A DNA stretch of 64,000 nucleotides, from positions 8,079,922 through 8,143,921 of the forward strand of contig JAQFVV010000042.1 of NCBI GenBank assembly GCA_028023455.1, in the 5' to 3' direction. Shown piece by piece: positions 38,959 to 51,968 of the stretch (positions within the stretch are counted from its first letter, which is position 1; each line of letters begins with the position of its first letter). Position numbers and translations under genes: made by a program. Below the pieces are notes generated by a model, which searched no databases, was not told the DNA's origin, and worked only from the letters and a program-made list of their open reading frames with translations. This stretch comes from Epiperipatus broadwayi (taxonomy: Eukaryota > Onychophora > Udeonychophora > Euonychophora > Peripatidae).

Positions 38959-39084
38959 TAGTCTGGGGATATTGGATAAGTAGGTACTAGATGGGGATTT
39001 TATGCACAAGCCTTCTGGCATCCATTGATCATTCTGTCTTGTACTGAGTGGCAATGCGTATAAAGAGTTTTGCCTGTTTTAATA

Positions 39085-42014
39085 ACAATTTTTAGCAAGC
39101 ATAAGAAATGGTGATCATGTGATGTTTATTAACTTTTAAATATCTAAATAGCTAGTTAAATAACAATGAGAGTACAGTAATTTAATAGAAATCAAAGTTA
39201 AGATTGCAAAGACTAATAGAATCAATCATTGAAATTAAAATTAAGAGAGAAGTTTGGTAACTATTTTATTTGGAATAAAAATTTAAATCTTTAGGGAAAG
39301 AATTAAAAATCATTGGAAACTTAAGTTCCAATTTGGAGGGGGGAAAGGTGTGAAAAATAAAAAAAACGTAAGAAAATTATGTTAGAGAAGAATTGGATTA
39401 TATTATAGGCATAACAGTAGAAGAGACAAAAATATATGTTGGCAAATATGTCATAAGGTGGTAATTACAAAAGGTAGCATTTGTCTAAATATAATATGAT
39501 ATGTTAAGATATTGCTTATGTTGTAGAAAGGAATTTGTAATAATTTTTTTTTAAAATTATTGATATTTTTTTATAACTGATTAGCAATGGCTTTTGATAG
39601 AAACTTTTAAAATGTAAATTATTAAAAATAAATTTTATTTCTGCTAAGATTTTTTTTTTTTTTAAATAGAATTTTTTCCCTTCATAAGTTATTCATTTCA
39701 TTCTGTTTTTTTTTTTAAAAAAAAAATCATATAAATATTTTAAAGACTTTTGTTTTAAAGCTATTGATTATGAGTTCATTTCACTCATTTTACTAAATTG
39801 ATTATACATAAATCCATAGAATGTTATAAAATTGTCTCTTTTTTTTTTCTTTTTGCCATTTTTTATATCAGTCATCATTAAAAAGTAAAAGTCTTAATTG
39901 AATTTTTTTTTTGCATGTTATTATTAGATAAAAGAATTTGTTAAAAATATTCTATTTTTAAATTATATAATATATATTCTCTTTAAATGAGCAAATAACG
40001 AAATATTATTAGCTAAAATTTAAATATTTTATGTTGATAACACTTTTTTTTTCTTATTTTAAGAAAAATAATAATAACTTAATATAAAAAGTTTCTAAAT
40101 TTACAATTTTTAAATATGCATAAATTGTTTTTATTTATACTTCAAAATGTGAAATGCATTCAACAAATTAAATTTAGCATTTTTGATTTTTTGCATTTGG
40201 AGATAGCATTTTTAACTATTTACTTCCAACAAATTTCACTTAAAACATTGACGTTTTATTGTGAACAATAGTTTATGCACACACTCAATCTACAATATTT
40301 ATTGTTGGTACTATAGTAAGCCAAAATTTAAAAGTTTATAGCAAAACAAGAGTTCTCATTACAACATGTGATGAAATTATAATAATGAACATAATTATTG
40401 TATCTTTTGCATTTTATTTATCATAAATTTTTATCAACTTATTTACAAAAAGTATGTGCATATATAATTTTAATGTCACTTAAATATAAGTATAGTATTT
40501 AGATTTAAGCTAGATGTGTTCATGTGTATCGGTTGTATAAGATGGAATGGATGGCTCAAGAAGGTTTGAAAGTCTGGGTTCATATCATCTTTAATTTGAA
40601 TGTCTGTAATTACATGATTAAAGTACTTGAGTGTGTTTTTATAGGTTACTGTACTAAAAAAAATTCCTACATTTTATTTAATTAATTTAATCTCTTTATA
40701 AATGTTTTTTTAAAAGCAATTAAAATATTCATAGGTATGAACAAATTAATAATAAAGGTTGTTTTCACACTTTTTGTTTTAAATTCATTATTAAAAAAGT
40801 GAACAGGAAAAGAAATCCTTCTAATTTAACTCATTGACTACCAGCGCCATTTTGATAATAGTAGTAATCTCAGTTATATTTGTAATATTTTATTTTTGTG
40901 ATTATACCTTTATTTTATTTTTTACATTATTTATTACTATATAAGTTTGCAATGAAATAATTCTAAAAGTTAATATTTGAATTTTACAACATAAAAAAGG
41001 ATTCAAATGAAATACATAATGAGAACAGTAAATTTTTTTTATTGGGTAACTGTTGTATTGTTGATTTAAAAAAAATATTGAATGAATTATTTACTTATTT
41101 TAAATCTTAATTTCAAAATCAGAACAAATTAGTTTTCTGACATTATAAATCAATGATATTCTGGTTTAAAATTGCAATTATTTGTATGAAATATCACAAA
41201 GCATTTCTCCGTTGGCATTTATAAAAGTATTTCTTTTTTGTTAATTTAATACATCTTTTTGTTTTGTTATACTTATAGTTTCATTTGACTTGAATGAAAA
41301 ACTAAACTTTTTCAAATAAATTTAATTGAAACCATATATTTTTTGGTTTAAAATAAACATTTTACAAATATGTTACATAAATACACCTGGGCCTCATTTT
41401 ATGCAGATTATTTTAATGCAATTTTGCAGTTATGCGATTCATGTTTCTTCTTAATATCTTTTTATACAGGTTTGCTTTTTTTGTAATAAAGAAGTTCATA
41501 TTTCACTATATTTATTAGCTATAAAGAAATTTAAATTATGAAAAACTTGTTTTGACTTAAAATCCTTTTTTTTACTTTTCAAAAATATAATGCTATATTA
41601 GCAGCTAACATGAATATGACCTAAAACTGTATTTAGAATCTTATCTTCTATGTAAATAATCTACGTATACTAATGAGTAAATAATAATAATAGATTTATA
41701 CTTACATATAAAAATATCACAATAAATATTCAAAAAAATTAAACTTTTAAAATGTATTTTGTTAGATATAACAGAAATAAATAATCTTTTAAATTTTTAA
41801 AATAAATAATGAAGATTTTATTGATTTTGTGAACTGAAAATCTTTCTAATGATAATGTAATATCTTTTTGTTTTGATTGCGATCTCATTTTTTTAATATA
41901 GAAACAAAATGTGAACATTTAAAATTTATTTCAGTAGTAAACAAAAAAAGACAAATTTATTATTTTCTGATAAGTAAAAATCAGTTAGTCATAGATTTTA
42001 CATTGATGTGTGAG
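39085..42014. other. AT-rich stretch, probably intronic
   Basis: I see no supportable exon. A family A fragment lies near 40515-40600. Confidence 0.45.
40515..40600 (+). repeat. Family A fragment
   Basis: GTTCATGTGTATCGGTTGTA and AGATGGAATGGATGG match the outer part of the family A right arm. The central and inner parts are absent. Confidence 0.45.
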
Positions 42015-42277
42015 ATAAAGAAAAACATCAGAAAATGCTGAAATCTGAGAGAGTTTCCTGCAATGAACAACCTCTTAAATTCCAACAAGAGCTCTATAGT
42101 TATATGTCTGGATATTGCGAGCTTTATAAACAATTAATAAAATCATCGTCTCAAAGTTTAATTACCGATTACATTGTTGACAGAAAACCAGTAATACAGC
42201 ACAAGACTGAAAGTGGCGTTAGTTGTACTTACCAGTTCACAAACAAACGCATATTGTCAAATAGCAGTAATAATTAA
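42015..42277 (+). CDS. Possible last coding exon of the host gene
   Basis: An open frame ends at TAA 42275-42277 and codes for a mixed, non-repetitive peptide: SERVSCNEQPLKFQQELYS, YMSGYCELYKQLIKSSSQ, DYIVDRKPVIQHKTESG. It is more GC-rich than its flanks. An in-frame TGA at 42011 requires an acceptor downstream of it. Acceptors ending at 42014 (GTGTGAG) or 42020 give the phase needed to follow the 30218-30360 exon; the CAG ending at 42031 does not. None has a strong pyrimidine tract, and intervening exons may exist. The product is unknown. It could also belong to a separate gene. Confidence 0.45.
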
Positions 42278-42315
42278 AATATGTATGAAAAAATGTCAAA
42301 TTAAATACTGTAGTT

Positions 42316-42321
42316 AATAAA
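42316..42321 (+). terminator. AATAAA polyadenylation signal
   Basis: AATAAA lies about 40 bp after the stop codon of the possible last exon and is followed by an A-rich stretch. AATAAA is frequent by chance in this AT-rich window. Confidence 0.35.
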
Positions 42322-43339
42322 AAAAAAAGTAAAAAAAAGTTTGTATTAACTTTTTTCAAATATTTGAAATTTTTTATTAGTCATATTTGATTTCCTTATT
42401 TTTTTAATGTGAACTTTAAAATGATTTTTTCTTGTTGCTTTGCTTTTATGCAATTTCTGAAAATTACAGTACCTATCCTCCATTTTTCAAGGTAAGTTAA
42501 GTCTATTTTTGTGTGATTTTTTCAATGCAGGTTTTCTGCAGAACCTATCTACCACATAAAATGAGACCCAATTGTAATCATGAATATAAAAATTAATTAA
42601 GAAAAATATGCAATTTTTTTTCCTGAAGTAGGAAAAGAAAAAAAAGCTCACTTTCGAAACCTAAATGTAAAGTATTTACAAATCAGCAGCATTTCCAGCT
42701 CCTTTGTATTAAGTTCTCCATATGATACTACCATTTAATGACATTGACAATCCTTTTGATTTTAAGTTATACATATTTTATTGGCATCTTCACATTTTCT
42801 AAATTAATAAAACCTTGCAAATTAGTATTATAGATGGCTACAAAACAAGAAAGAAAAACTGAAAGTAATAGCAATACCATCAGAAGGTGCTGAATATGTA
42901 CAATGGGAAGGGAATCTGTTCAAAATGAAGAGACATTTTTTTAAAAAAAAATTATTAGCCTATTGTTTATAGAAACCACAGTCTATTTAATGTTTTTTTT
43001 TAAAAATCTATTAGCTCCTTCTTAATTCTGTGATAGAGAATCAAATGACAAAAAAGAGTGCTTCACATAAAGTTTTAATAGTTAATGTTATTAAAAACAA
43101 TTTCAAAAAATGTAAACATCATATATTGTATATATAAGTATATATATTGTTTGTTTACTTTTATTAATTATTAAAAATGAATGTATATACTGGAGTAATA
43201 TTTAAATTAAAATATAGATAAATATATATGTTTTTATAAATAAAATAAAATACCTATCATTGATTAATTATTATAATACATAAAACAATAAAATATTGCC
43301 ATTGATAATAAATACACCTTCAATCTGGATATTGGACTC

Positions 43340-43570
43340 ACGTGTTTTCCCAAAATGCCTCATAAATCAAAAATCTCACATAAAAAAATAAGTAATTATA
43401 ATGAGTTTCTGTGGGGGAAAGAATTAATGTAATCTAAATTTAAAATATATAAAAACCCAATTAAAAAAATAAAGTTTGAAATTGGAAAAATATTTTAATT
43501 AATAACACAAATTTACTAAGCATATTATTAATGAAAAAAAAGTTATAATATGTGAGTAAATATATTGTGT
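43340..43570 (+). repeat. Dispersed repeat, copy 1 (pair with 47550-47760)
   Basis: It shares GAGTTTCTGTGGGGGAAAG, AATTAAAAAAATAAAGTTT and TTTACTAAGCATAT-like blocks, in order and orientation, with 47550-47760. It is non-coding. Confidence 0.5.
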
Positions 43571-44689
43571 AAAACATTTTAGTAGCCATATATATATTTA
43601 ATTAAAATTTTTGTAGTCTACTATTTTGTCTCACTGTAGGCAGAGAATGATATATATTCCTGAATATAAAATTCATTAAATTAAGATATTTTAAATTTTG
43701 TTTTTGATCAACTTTACCTTTTATTATTTTATTAAAATTTTTTATTTTTATAATTTCTAATCATTTCTCTATATTACATTTTGATTTACCTATATAAGAA
43801 ACCATGAATGTACATGTAATTTGATACATGATACCACCTTTTTTATTTTATAGGTATCCTATTTTTTTTAATTATTCATCAATTTATTAACAATAATTAA
43901 ATCACAAAATGAAATGTTATATAATTCTCCATATACATTTTAAATAAACTTAGCTTGACTATTTGAAATATATGGAATAAATATCAATTTTATCAATATT
44001 TTACTTCTTTAAATTATTGTTATATTATTTAAAATGATAACTTTGAATCAATTTCAATCAGATTTTTTTGTAAAATTTGTAATACACAATGATGACATTT
44101 TTTTCTGGCAAATTTAAATGTTTTGTTATAAGAAATACTGAAAGAAAACTTTAAGTGAGGATTTGCCATAGCAGTCATCATCAATTTGTGCTCACTATTT
44201 TGAATTACAATCACTTATTCACTATAATGATTTTTTTTTAATGTCAAAACTTTCTTTTAAAAAAATCCAATATTTTTTTTAATGTAAGATTGATAATGTT
44301 AAAGAAAAGTAATTTTATTAAAGTTATGCCATCCAAGAATAATATGGCAACTTCTTGCTAAAAATGTACAGTACAGACGTTATTCATTATATAGTATACA
44401 ATATTGTTTTGATCATATAATTAAAATATATTTGATATATTTAATTTTCATCCAGTATTTTTGAGACCATATTTAATTTATGACATATCCAAAATCAAAA
44501 AGTTTTTATGATTAATGATACAAAAGACAAAAGGATACTAATTCAATTTAATATTGTGAATAATCAAAAAACATACTTTAATCATATCCAGTAATAAAAT
44601 GCATTAATAATAAATTCTAAAATATGTATATTAGTAGAATATATTCACTTAATCAATTTTGGATTAAAATTTGTATGAATTTATTTGAC

Positions 44690-45400
44690 CTACATCTAAA
44701 AATATGATCATCATAATTGCAAAATATTTTGAGTAAAAAAAAGGAAAGAAAAAAAGATTTTATGCCTTATGCAGTATATAATCAGCTTCAGTGATCAAAG
44801 ACTAGTAAACATAAGTTTAAAATAGCATTTATTTGCTTAATTTTAAATCAATAATCTTATAATTTATTTCTGATATAATAACGGTAATGGGAAATTTTAT
44901 CATAAGCAAAACAATGTCGTATCAGCAAAAAAAAGATTTAATTATTTACATTATTAAAACTTCATCAATCAAATGTCCATTGTATTTCTTTATTTAATTT
45001 CAACTGCATTTATGAAAGAAAAATAAATTCTTATGAATATTATTATGTCTGCATCTAAAAATATGATCATCATAATTGTAAGTTATTTTGAGGAACAAAA
45101 GAAGAAAAAAGATTTTGTTCATAATGCAGTTAATAATCAACTTTATATAATCAAAGGTTACTAAATATAAATTAAAAATATCATTTATTTGCTCAATTTT
45201 AAATTAATAATTCCCTAATTTGTTTCTGACATATTCAAAATAATGGTAAATGTATATATATAAAATACACTATTAGTAAAAAAAATAAAAAATTAATCGA
45301 TTTATATTATTAAAACTACAGCAATCAATTATATATTCATTTCTTTATCAATTTTTTTTTTATTGGTTAACCTTTTAATTAAATGCTATCCTAAATATTG
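44690..45400 (+). repeat. Tandem duplication, two ~355-bp units
   Basis: The unit from about 44690 is repeated from about 45048. Each has CATCTAAAAATATGATCATC, then a purine-rich block, AGATTTT, a TGCAGT block, CATTTATTTGCT and a TTTCTGA block. Divergence is moderate. Confidence 0.65.
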
Positions 45401-45654
45401 TTGCATTTTCTGTGTGCTGCAATCACTGTTAATTGCTTTGGCTTTAGAATGTTCTCTTGCCATAATTTTAACATTACGATGCCAATGTTGGTAATAAGAG
45501 AATGGTGAAAACTTGAACTATAATATTATTCAGTTTTAATAACAAAATTAAGAGATGGCAATATTTTAATTTTAACGTATTAAGCACAACCTTTTATCAT
45601 CTTTCATGATAGTAATTGATGTCTTAATTATTTTGATTGCAGCAGAACAGATGC

Positions 45655-46135
45655 AACATTCGCTTCCTTTGTTTTGATATTCTTACAAGCATTTATTTTT
45701 TTATATATACATTTTGAAAAGTAATATTTATACATTTTACATGTTTTCTTTAAACTTTTATTATTATTTTTTTTACAAAATATTGCCATAATATATATTA
45801 ATTTAAAAATATAATATGATTAGAAGTAAAATTTCCAAAATAATTAGTTTTAAAATATTATAAATGAAAAGAAATTTATAATGCGAAGCTATGATTTTCC
45901 TTCAGTATTTGCTTCCTTTGTTTCCAACATTCATTTCTTTATTTTGATTTAGAAAATAAAAAAAAAGCAAAATTTATACATTTTACAAATTTCCATTACC
46001 CATTTATTATTTTTTTCATAAAATATTTCTCTAACATTTATTTATTCATAAAAATTATGTGATTAGATATAGGATTTATTTGAAAATAATTAGATTTGGA
46101 GAATTATAAATGAAGACAAATAAATCACTGTAAAG
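45655..46135 (+). repeat. Tandem duplication, two ~240-bp units
   Basis: Both units begin with TCGCTTCCTTTGTTT-like sequence, contain TTTATACATTTTACA and end in a TATAAATGAA block. They are diverged by indels. Confidence 0.55.
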
Positions 46136-47549
46136 ATGCCATTTGTGATTGACTAGAAGCATAGCTATTGTGTTATTGTTGGGAAATTCTTTTTACCATA
46201 TTTGAAAAAATATAAATAAACTTTGAACTTTTATTTGACATTTTGTTAGCTTGTGGATATCTAAAGAAAAATTTGTTCAAATGTTACAAACTAATTTCAA
46301 ATAATTCTGATTTTTGAAATTTAGTTTTGTTATAATGACAAAATAAAAGCATCCACAGAATCACATCTCATTGTTTGTAGAGTTTAGTATTCTCTTTCTA
46401 ATGTTTGAAAAATTAAAATCAAACTTCTAAAGAATTATTTTTATTTGTCATGGGTACATCTAACAAATAATTCAAAATTGATGAGAAAATAATAAAGAAT
46501 AATGTTAAAAATGAGCACATTTGAACACATTAAGCTGGACATTTGGTTTGGCACTTCCTTTCACTCTCATCAGGGGAAACAGTGGTAAAAAAATTGTTTA
46601 AAGAGTTAACCCTTTGAAAGATTGCCTTACCATGTTCCCCATGGTGCCAATTTTGTAATTATTCATTTTTTGATTTTATTATGAGTCCTTTATTCTGTAT
46701 TATAATTTAATGATTAGACTTGATTATTAAAAATATAAGTTTACAAATGAAAAACATTCTAAAAAATATATTTGGACTTTTGCAAATATTGAAAAAATGA
46801 TAATAAAGTAAATATGTAACAATAATTTTTATCTTCCGATTGGGTTATAAAGAAAAGCCAGCCAAACGAATAAAAACAGAAGGTTAATAAAAATTTTCTT
46901 GACTGAACTTTACTTTTAAAACATGAATGATGAAATGTGAATCAAATTCTTCTCTAAAATTTAAAATTGCATTTATAATTTTTAAAATATCTTAAAAATT
47001 CTGTACTACCATATTTGAAAAGGGATTACTAATCTGTTTCAAAACCATTGCAATCTTATTAATCATAGTTTTCTTTAGCATTAGAATTGAATTTGTTAAC
47101 TTCTATTTTTTTTTAAATAAAATGAAAGTACAACCATGCTTTAAAATAATTATTATATAATTATTGTGTAAAAATAATTATAAATACTTAATAAACAAGG
47201 CAATAAAACATCCCCCCTCCTCAATTTCAAAAATCTTCTCAAAGTGATTTTGCAAATGATCTTGAACCTGGAGAACAACAAACCTAGCAATCATCCATAT
47301 TGAGGCAGGACAAGGTTACTTTGAAATTTTTTAATGTCTGGAGAATAGTGGCCTCTTCATATAGTTTTTGAACTAATATATTTTAGTTTCAGTTTCTGTC
47401 ATCAAAATAAAAAAAAAAACTTGGCAAAATATTGTTACAGATAGCCATAGAAGAGTGAAGGAAAGCAAATGCCAAACAATGCATCTCTAAATAAAACCCT
47501 TCAGGTGAATTAATGTCACCTTTTCTTCAGTTAGTGAGGATAATTGCTT

Positions 47550-47760
47550 TTGAAAAATGCTTTATAAAGTAAAATCACATGTAAAAATAAGCAATAGAAT
47601 TGAGTTTCTATGGGGAAAACATTAATTTGTTACTTAAAATTCAAAATTAAAAAATTTCATTAAAAAAATAAAATTTAAATTGAAAAAAGTATTACTTAGT
47701 GAATAAACATTTTACAAAGCATATCATTGGGAAAAATATATTGATCCGTGGATAATTATC
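47550..47760 (+). repeat. Dispersed repeat, copy 2
   Basis: This is the partner of 43340-43570, with GAGTTTCTATGGGGAAAAC and a matching downstream block. Confidence 0.5.
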
Positions 47761-49244
47761 TATTCTATATATATAAAATGATAACAACAAATGGAAGTAG
47801 TTCCAAATGTAGTTTATTAAAATCCTGCTGTAAATTGTTGCTAAGCAACTAAAGTGGCTATCTATAAAAAAAAAAACGTAAAATTGTGGCAGAAAAGAAA
47901 GAACATTTGAAGTAAAAAATACAGTATTCTGAAAAATATTAATAATCATTTATTTAGCAATAAACTTTCTCTAGCACAATTAAATATATGTTAAAGGAAA
48001 AAAAATTGCATTTTATGAAATAGTTACAGACTTATTTAATTTAATAAAAATAGAATTTTAATTTCTCCTCATAGACAAACAATATTTTATTATTAACATT
48101 TTTGTAACTCTTTTAAGATTCTAATATATATGATTTCAGAATTAAGTATGGATAAAATAAAACTTTTAAGCAGAAAGACAGCACCTATATTAAAAAAATA
48201 TATTAATAATTATTTATTTAACAATAAGTTTGCTTTGGCTAACTAATAAAAGATTAAAATATAGTGTGTGCATGTAAAATATATGTTAAATTTTTTTTTT
48301 AAAATCATAATTAGCATTTTATTTGTTTTTTATCTTTAGAAAAAAAAGAATTGTGGAATTTTGTTAGCACTGAAGTCATAGAGGGCAGAGTACCCTAGTA
48401 CTATATAAAAACATTTCAGTAGCTGTAATTTTAAAAGAAAAAAAAATTATAATTTTTCCATTGACAATCCTTTTTTGTTTCTCATATAGCAGCAAAATAT
48501 TTACTGAATTATGACTTATTGAATTAAAATAAAGCATGAAAAATAAATAGCCCACAATGCACATTTTAAAATATATTTTCATGCTGTTTATATTCTGGTT
48601 ATTAAAGTTTTTTTATTTTTGCAATTTCTAACCAAGAAGACTTTAATTTTTTTTTGTGTGTTATTGTTTTTTTCTTAATCATGATTTTTTTTCCCGTAAA
48701 TGTAATGAAATTAAATAAAATGTAGATAAAGAAATGTAATATATAGTTGCCTTTAAAAGGATTTAAATTTATGAGGAAAAAAAACCTATATTATTCTAGC
48801 TTTGTTTTTTTTTTTTTATTTGTTAAGTAATTTTACTGTTTATTTATTCTTAATTATATTAGAATTTATTTTAATAAAATTTTGTTAAAAAATAATTTTA
48901 TTTTAATAAAGCACTATTTAAATAGATAGCTATGTATATTAAATTTTGCAAATTTAGCATCGAATTGTAGTATTTAGTCACATAAAAAAAGCTTTGCATG
49001 ATTTTAAATATTAACAATAGTAAGATTTTAGTTCTGACTAAAGTACTTCAGTAATAGCAGCTATTAGTAATCAAAAAAAATACAATAAAGAGAATGTAAA
49101 GATAATAGAGCATACTCGTTTTGTGCAAGGATAAAAGTAAACTTTTTTTATGCAAGATAGGCATGTGTTTATATTGTAAAAGGAAAAAAAAGTTTAAGTT
49201 TAATTTGTTTATTGTTTATTTTTGAAAAAATTATTTAAAAAAAT

Positions 49245-49346
49245 TCAAGCATTCGTGGTCAAGTGGTCAGCACAGCAGCCTTACAAGCAGTTATCCCAGG
49301 TTCACAGGTTTGCTTCCCGGCCGATGCTTTGACACATGGAAAAAAA
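49245..49346 (+). mobile_element. tRNA-derived SINE, older copy
   Basis: TGGTCAAGTGGTCAGC fits a Pol III A box and GGTTTGCTTCCCGG a weak B box. The element ends CCGATGCTTTGACACATGG plus an A-rich tail. It is the same family as 57877-57988, more diverged and with no clear target duplication. Confidence 0.65.
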
Positions 49347-51789
49347 CAATTCCTAATAAACATATGACATTTATTATTTAGATTTTATTTAAATATCTTA
49401 ACTTTTTAGCAAAAGAATATTGTCTGAAAATATACAGATGTCAAATAGGAAATGCCTCCTATCAATAATTTTTTATTGGTTTTTAATTTTTTTTATATAA
49501 TTAAAAGTTGGATTTTAATATTTCAAAAAATATTTTTGCTATTTGAACTTATGCTTTAATGAAATTTGTCACTAAATATGCAAATTTTCCAGAGAATTTT
49601 TGTTTTTTAAATATATTATTTTAATCAGAATGCTGAAATAAAATCTTTTGTTCTGATTGTTTATTTCTGTTTATTACAAAGTTAATATTTTCTTTTTTCA
49701 GATTTTTATTTTTGAATTTATGCTTTTAATAAAATTTATAATAATAAAACATAAAAAGATGAAATAACGAATAAGATTTATTTTCATTAAAAATGCAACA
49801 AAATAAAGATATGGAAAATAAATGTTCAAACATGATATAAAATTGCATGAACAAAAGATTACATAAAATTGAGAATTATCTTTAATTAAAAAAATATATA
49901 TCAATTCTTTCCCCTCACTTGCTTCTTACATATAAATAACAATACCTTAATTATTAATTTTAATATTTTATTAATCATTTTTATCACAGTTTAATAATAA
50001 AATCAGCTTGTTTAATATATATATATATATAGCTATTTCAAATAATGTAAAATGTAGAATTAGAACTTAATCTTTTTTTTAAGATTGGCTACAGTAAAAT
50101 TTAAATTTCTAATAAAGCATTAAAATCATGAATTAAATAGAGCCATTAAACTAAATAGACAAAATATAAACATGACCCTCATGTCAATTATGCTTATTAA
50201 TTTACAAGTGCTTATTCTCTTACATTTTCCCTTTACATTAAATTTAAAATATATTTATTTTAATTATTGATTGTATTGAGTTTATTTTTTTTACAAATAT
50301 AATGAAGATTAAATAAATAGTGTTACTTAAATGAATTATAATTTGATCTTTATCTGAAGTGTTGTGATATTTTACTTGTAATTGCATTTTGGACTATACA
50401 CTATATAGTTGAATTGTTAAGTGTTTTTTTTAGATATATTCAGACTTTATTTAGATTTTTCCAAATACTTTCCATTATTAGTAATAATACATAAGTTAAT
50501 ATTGTAAGGAAATTTTGATATTCTTAAATTGCAATAATACAATAATGCTATCTTAAAAGATTTAGATAAATTATTGTGAAAACAGTAAATAAAATAAAAA
50601 TGATTTATTTTAATTTGTATAATGTAAATATACACTCTAATATATAAAGTATATAATATTTTATTTCAATATATTTTTTAACATTTTTTTTTTTTAATTT
50701 TAAAATCATTTTATTGTAATGGGTGGTAAAATTTCTTCAGAAATCATCTGCAAAGAATCTATCTCTATAGTAACAGTAGAAAAAAAATTATGTAAAATGC
50801 TGTAAGAGTTATGAAATTTAAGTGAGGATGACAAAATTAATCACATGATTAAAACCTATAAATATGCTTATATGAGAGGAATCTTTCTCTTTCATTGCTA
50901 GTCCTTTGTTGATTAAACTTCACAAAATCAATATTTACATTTAGTCACATTGGTTACTGTTCTTTGAGCATGGAAAGGTAGACTTCACAAATCATTTATC
51001 CATCTAAGCAAATGCATGCATCTAAACTGTTTAAAAGATTAATCAAAACATTGGAAAAAATCTTCTTCATGGTAGATTGCATAAACAAAAATGAAATTTA
51101 ATATTTTATCTGACTGGAAAATTTTAAATTATTCTAGAGTGGGCTAACACTTTGACTACTCATCTGTTAGTATAGTCAAAGCAAGTATTGAAGAAATTAT
51201 TGCCTCAACACCTGCTTATTGAATATTTGATCAAACTAGTTTTCAAAATTAATAGAATTTTTTTGTAAATAAAAAGAAATGCTAAGAGTAGTGAATTTCA
51301 TCTCCAAGGAAACTACTAATTATCCATTCCACACCTATAGAAATGAAAAAAAAAAAAAACACCTGTGATTGTATGGAGTATTTCATGTTTCCCATATTAA
51401 AGGATTTATTCAAAAGATAAAATTTTCTCATCATTTTTTGTTCTGCAAAGATTAATTTTTATTCCATCCTTTGGGATTTATATCTGAAGTGCTGAAGGAT
51501 TTAATCATTTTTTTAAAAAAAAAAACATTCTAAAAGATCTGGATAAAATACTGGAATTATTAAAAACTTTAAGTGAACTTTAGGTTTAAAAAAATATTTT
51601 GTTTTTATTTGTCATTACATATAGTATTTATTGTTGGAACTATTTCCATCATCTAATATGAATAATGAATATCTATAAAAAATTTAACTTTATTTAAATA
51701 TTCCAAATATATTCAACTGTTCATAATAGCACATAAAACAGGTTAGTATATGCACATTTCGAAAGGTATTATTCTTCCTTCTTTAGGTG

Positions 51790-51900
51790 TTGCTGGCCTG
51801 ACCAATGACAGTACTAGCATAGGATTTGAACCTGGGTCTTGGATTCTTGAGTATTGAATTTTAAGGTAACGCTCTAACCAACTGAGCCATCCTGCCAATG
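51790..51900 (-). repeat. tRNA-like module in PLE-B 3' region
   Basis: On the minus strand, GGCTCAGTTGGTTAGAGC is an excellent tRNA D-arm/A box and GGTTCAAATCC a B box, about 50 bp apart. It sits 3' of the endonuclease, at the same place as in the + strand copy. The folding is incomplete for a functional tRNA, because the acceptor and anticodon arms do not pair well. Confidence 0.6.
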
Positions 51901-51968
51901 GCAATAGTCAGTAGAAATTTTATATACTTATCTATGAGGTTAGTTTCCATATATTATGTATTGTCTTA

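Larger units (their letters stand above)
38507..39084. repeat. Inverted pair with hammerhead-like cores
   Basis: The left arm starts TATTAAAACAGGCAAAACT and the right arm ends AGTTTTGCCTGTTTTAATA. Arms of about 250 bp surround a ~75-bp spacer. They match closely, for example GTGCATAAAATCCCCATCTA against TAGATGGGGATTTTATGCAC. Each arm carries CTCACTGATGAAGGC. The head-to-head layout is like the 10791-11160 pair. No ORF is present. Confidence 0.8.
42322..51617. other. AT-rich non-coding stretch with local duplications
   Basis: I see no gene in these 9 kb. The stretch holds dispersed and tandem duplicates (listed separately), a SINE at 49245 and many simple runs. The short frames are low-complexity. 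Confidence 0.5.

Noticed and set aside
42100-42277. Minus-strand exon ending at a CTG/GTAAGTACA donor near 42233
   Set aside because: A donor-like sequence exists, but no matching acceptor with an open minus frame was found, and the + frame is better supported.
46555-46580. CTGATGAGAGTGAAAGG on the minus strand as a hammerhead
   Set aside because: There is no room for a helix II stem-loop between CTGATGA and GAAAG.
51790-51900. Functional tRNA gene
   Set aside because: The A and B boxes are good, but acceptor and anticodon arms do not pair and the module is part of PLE-B in both copies.
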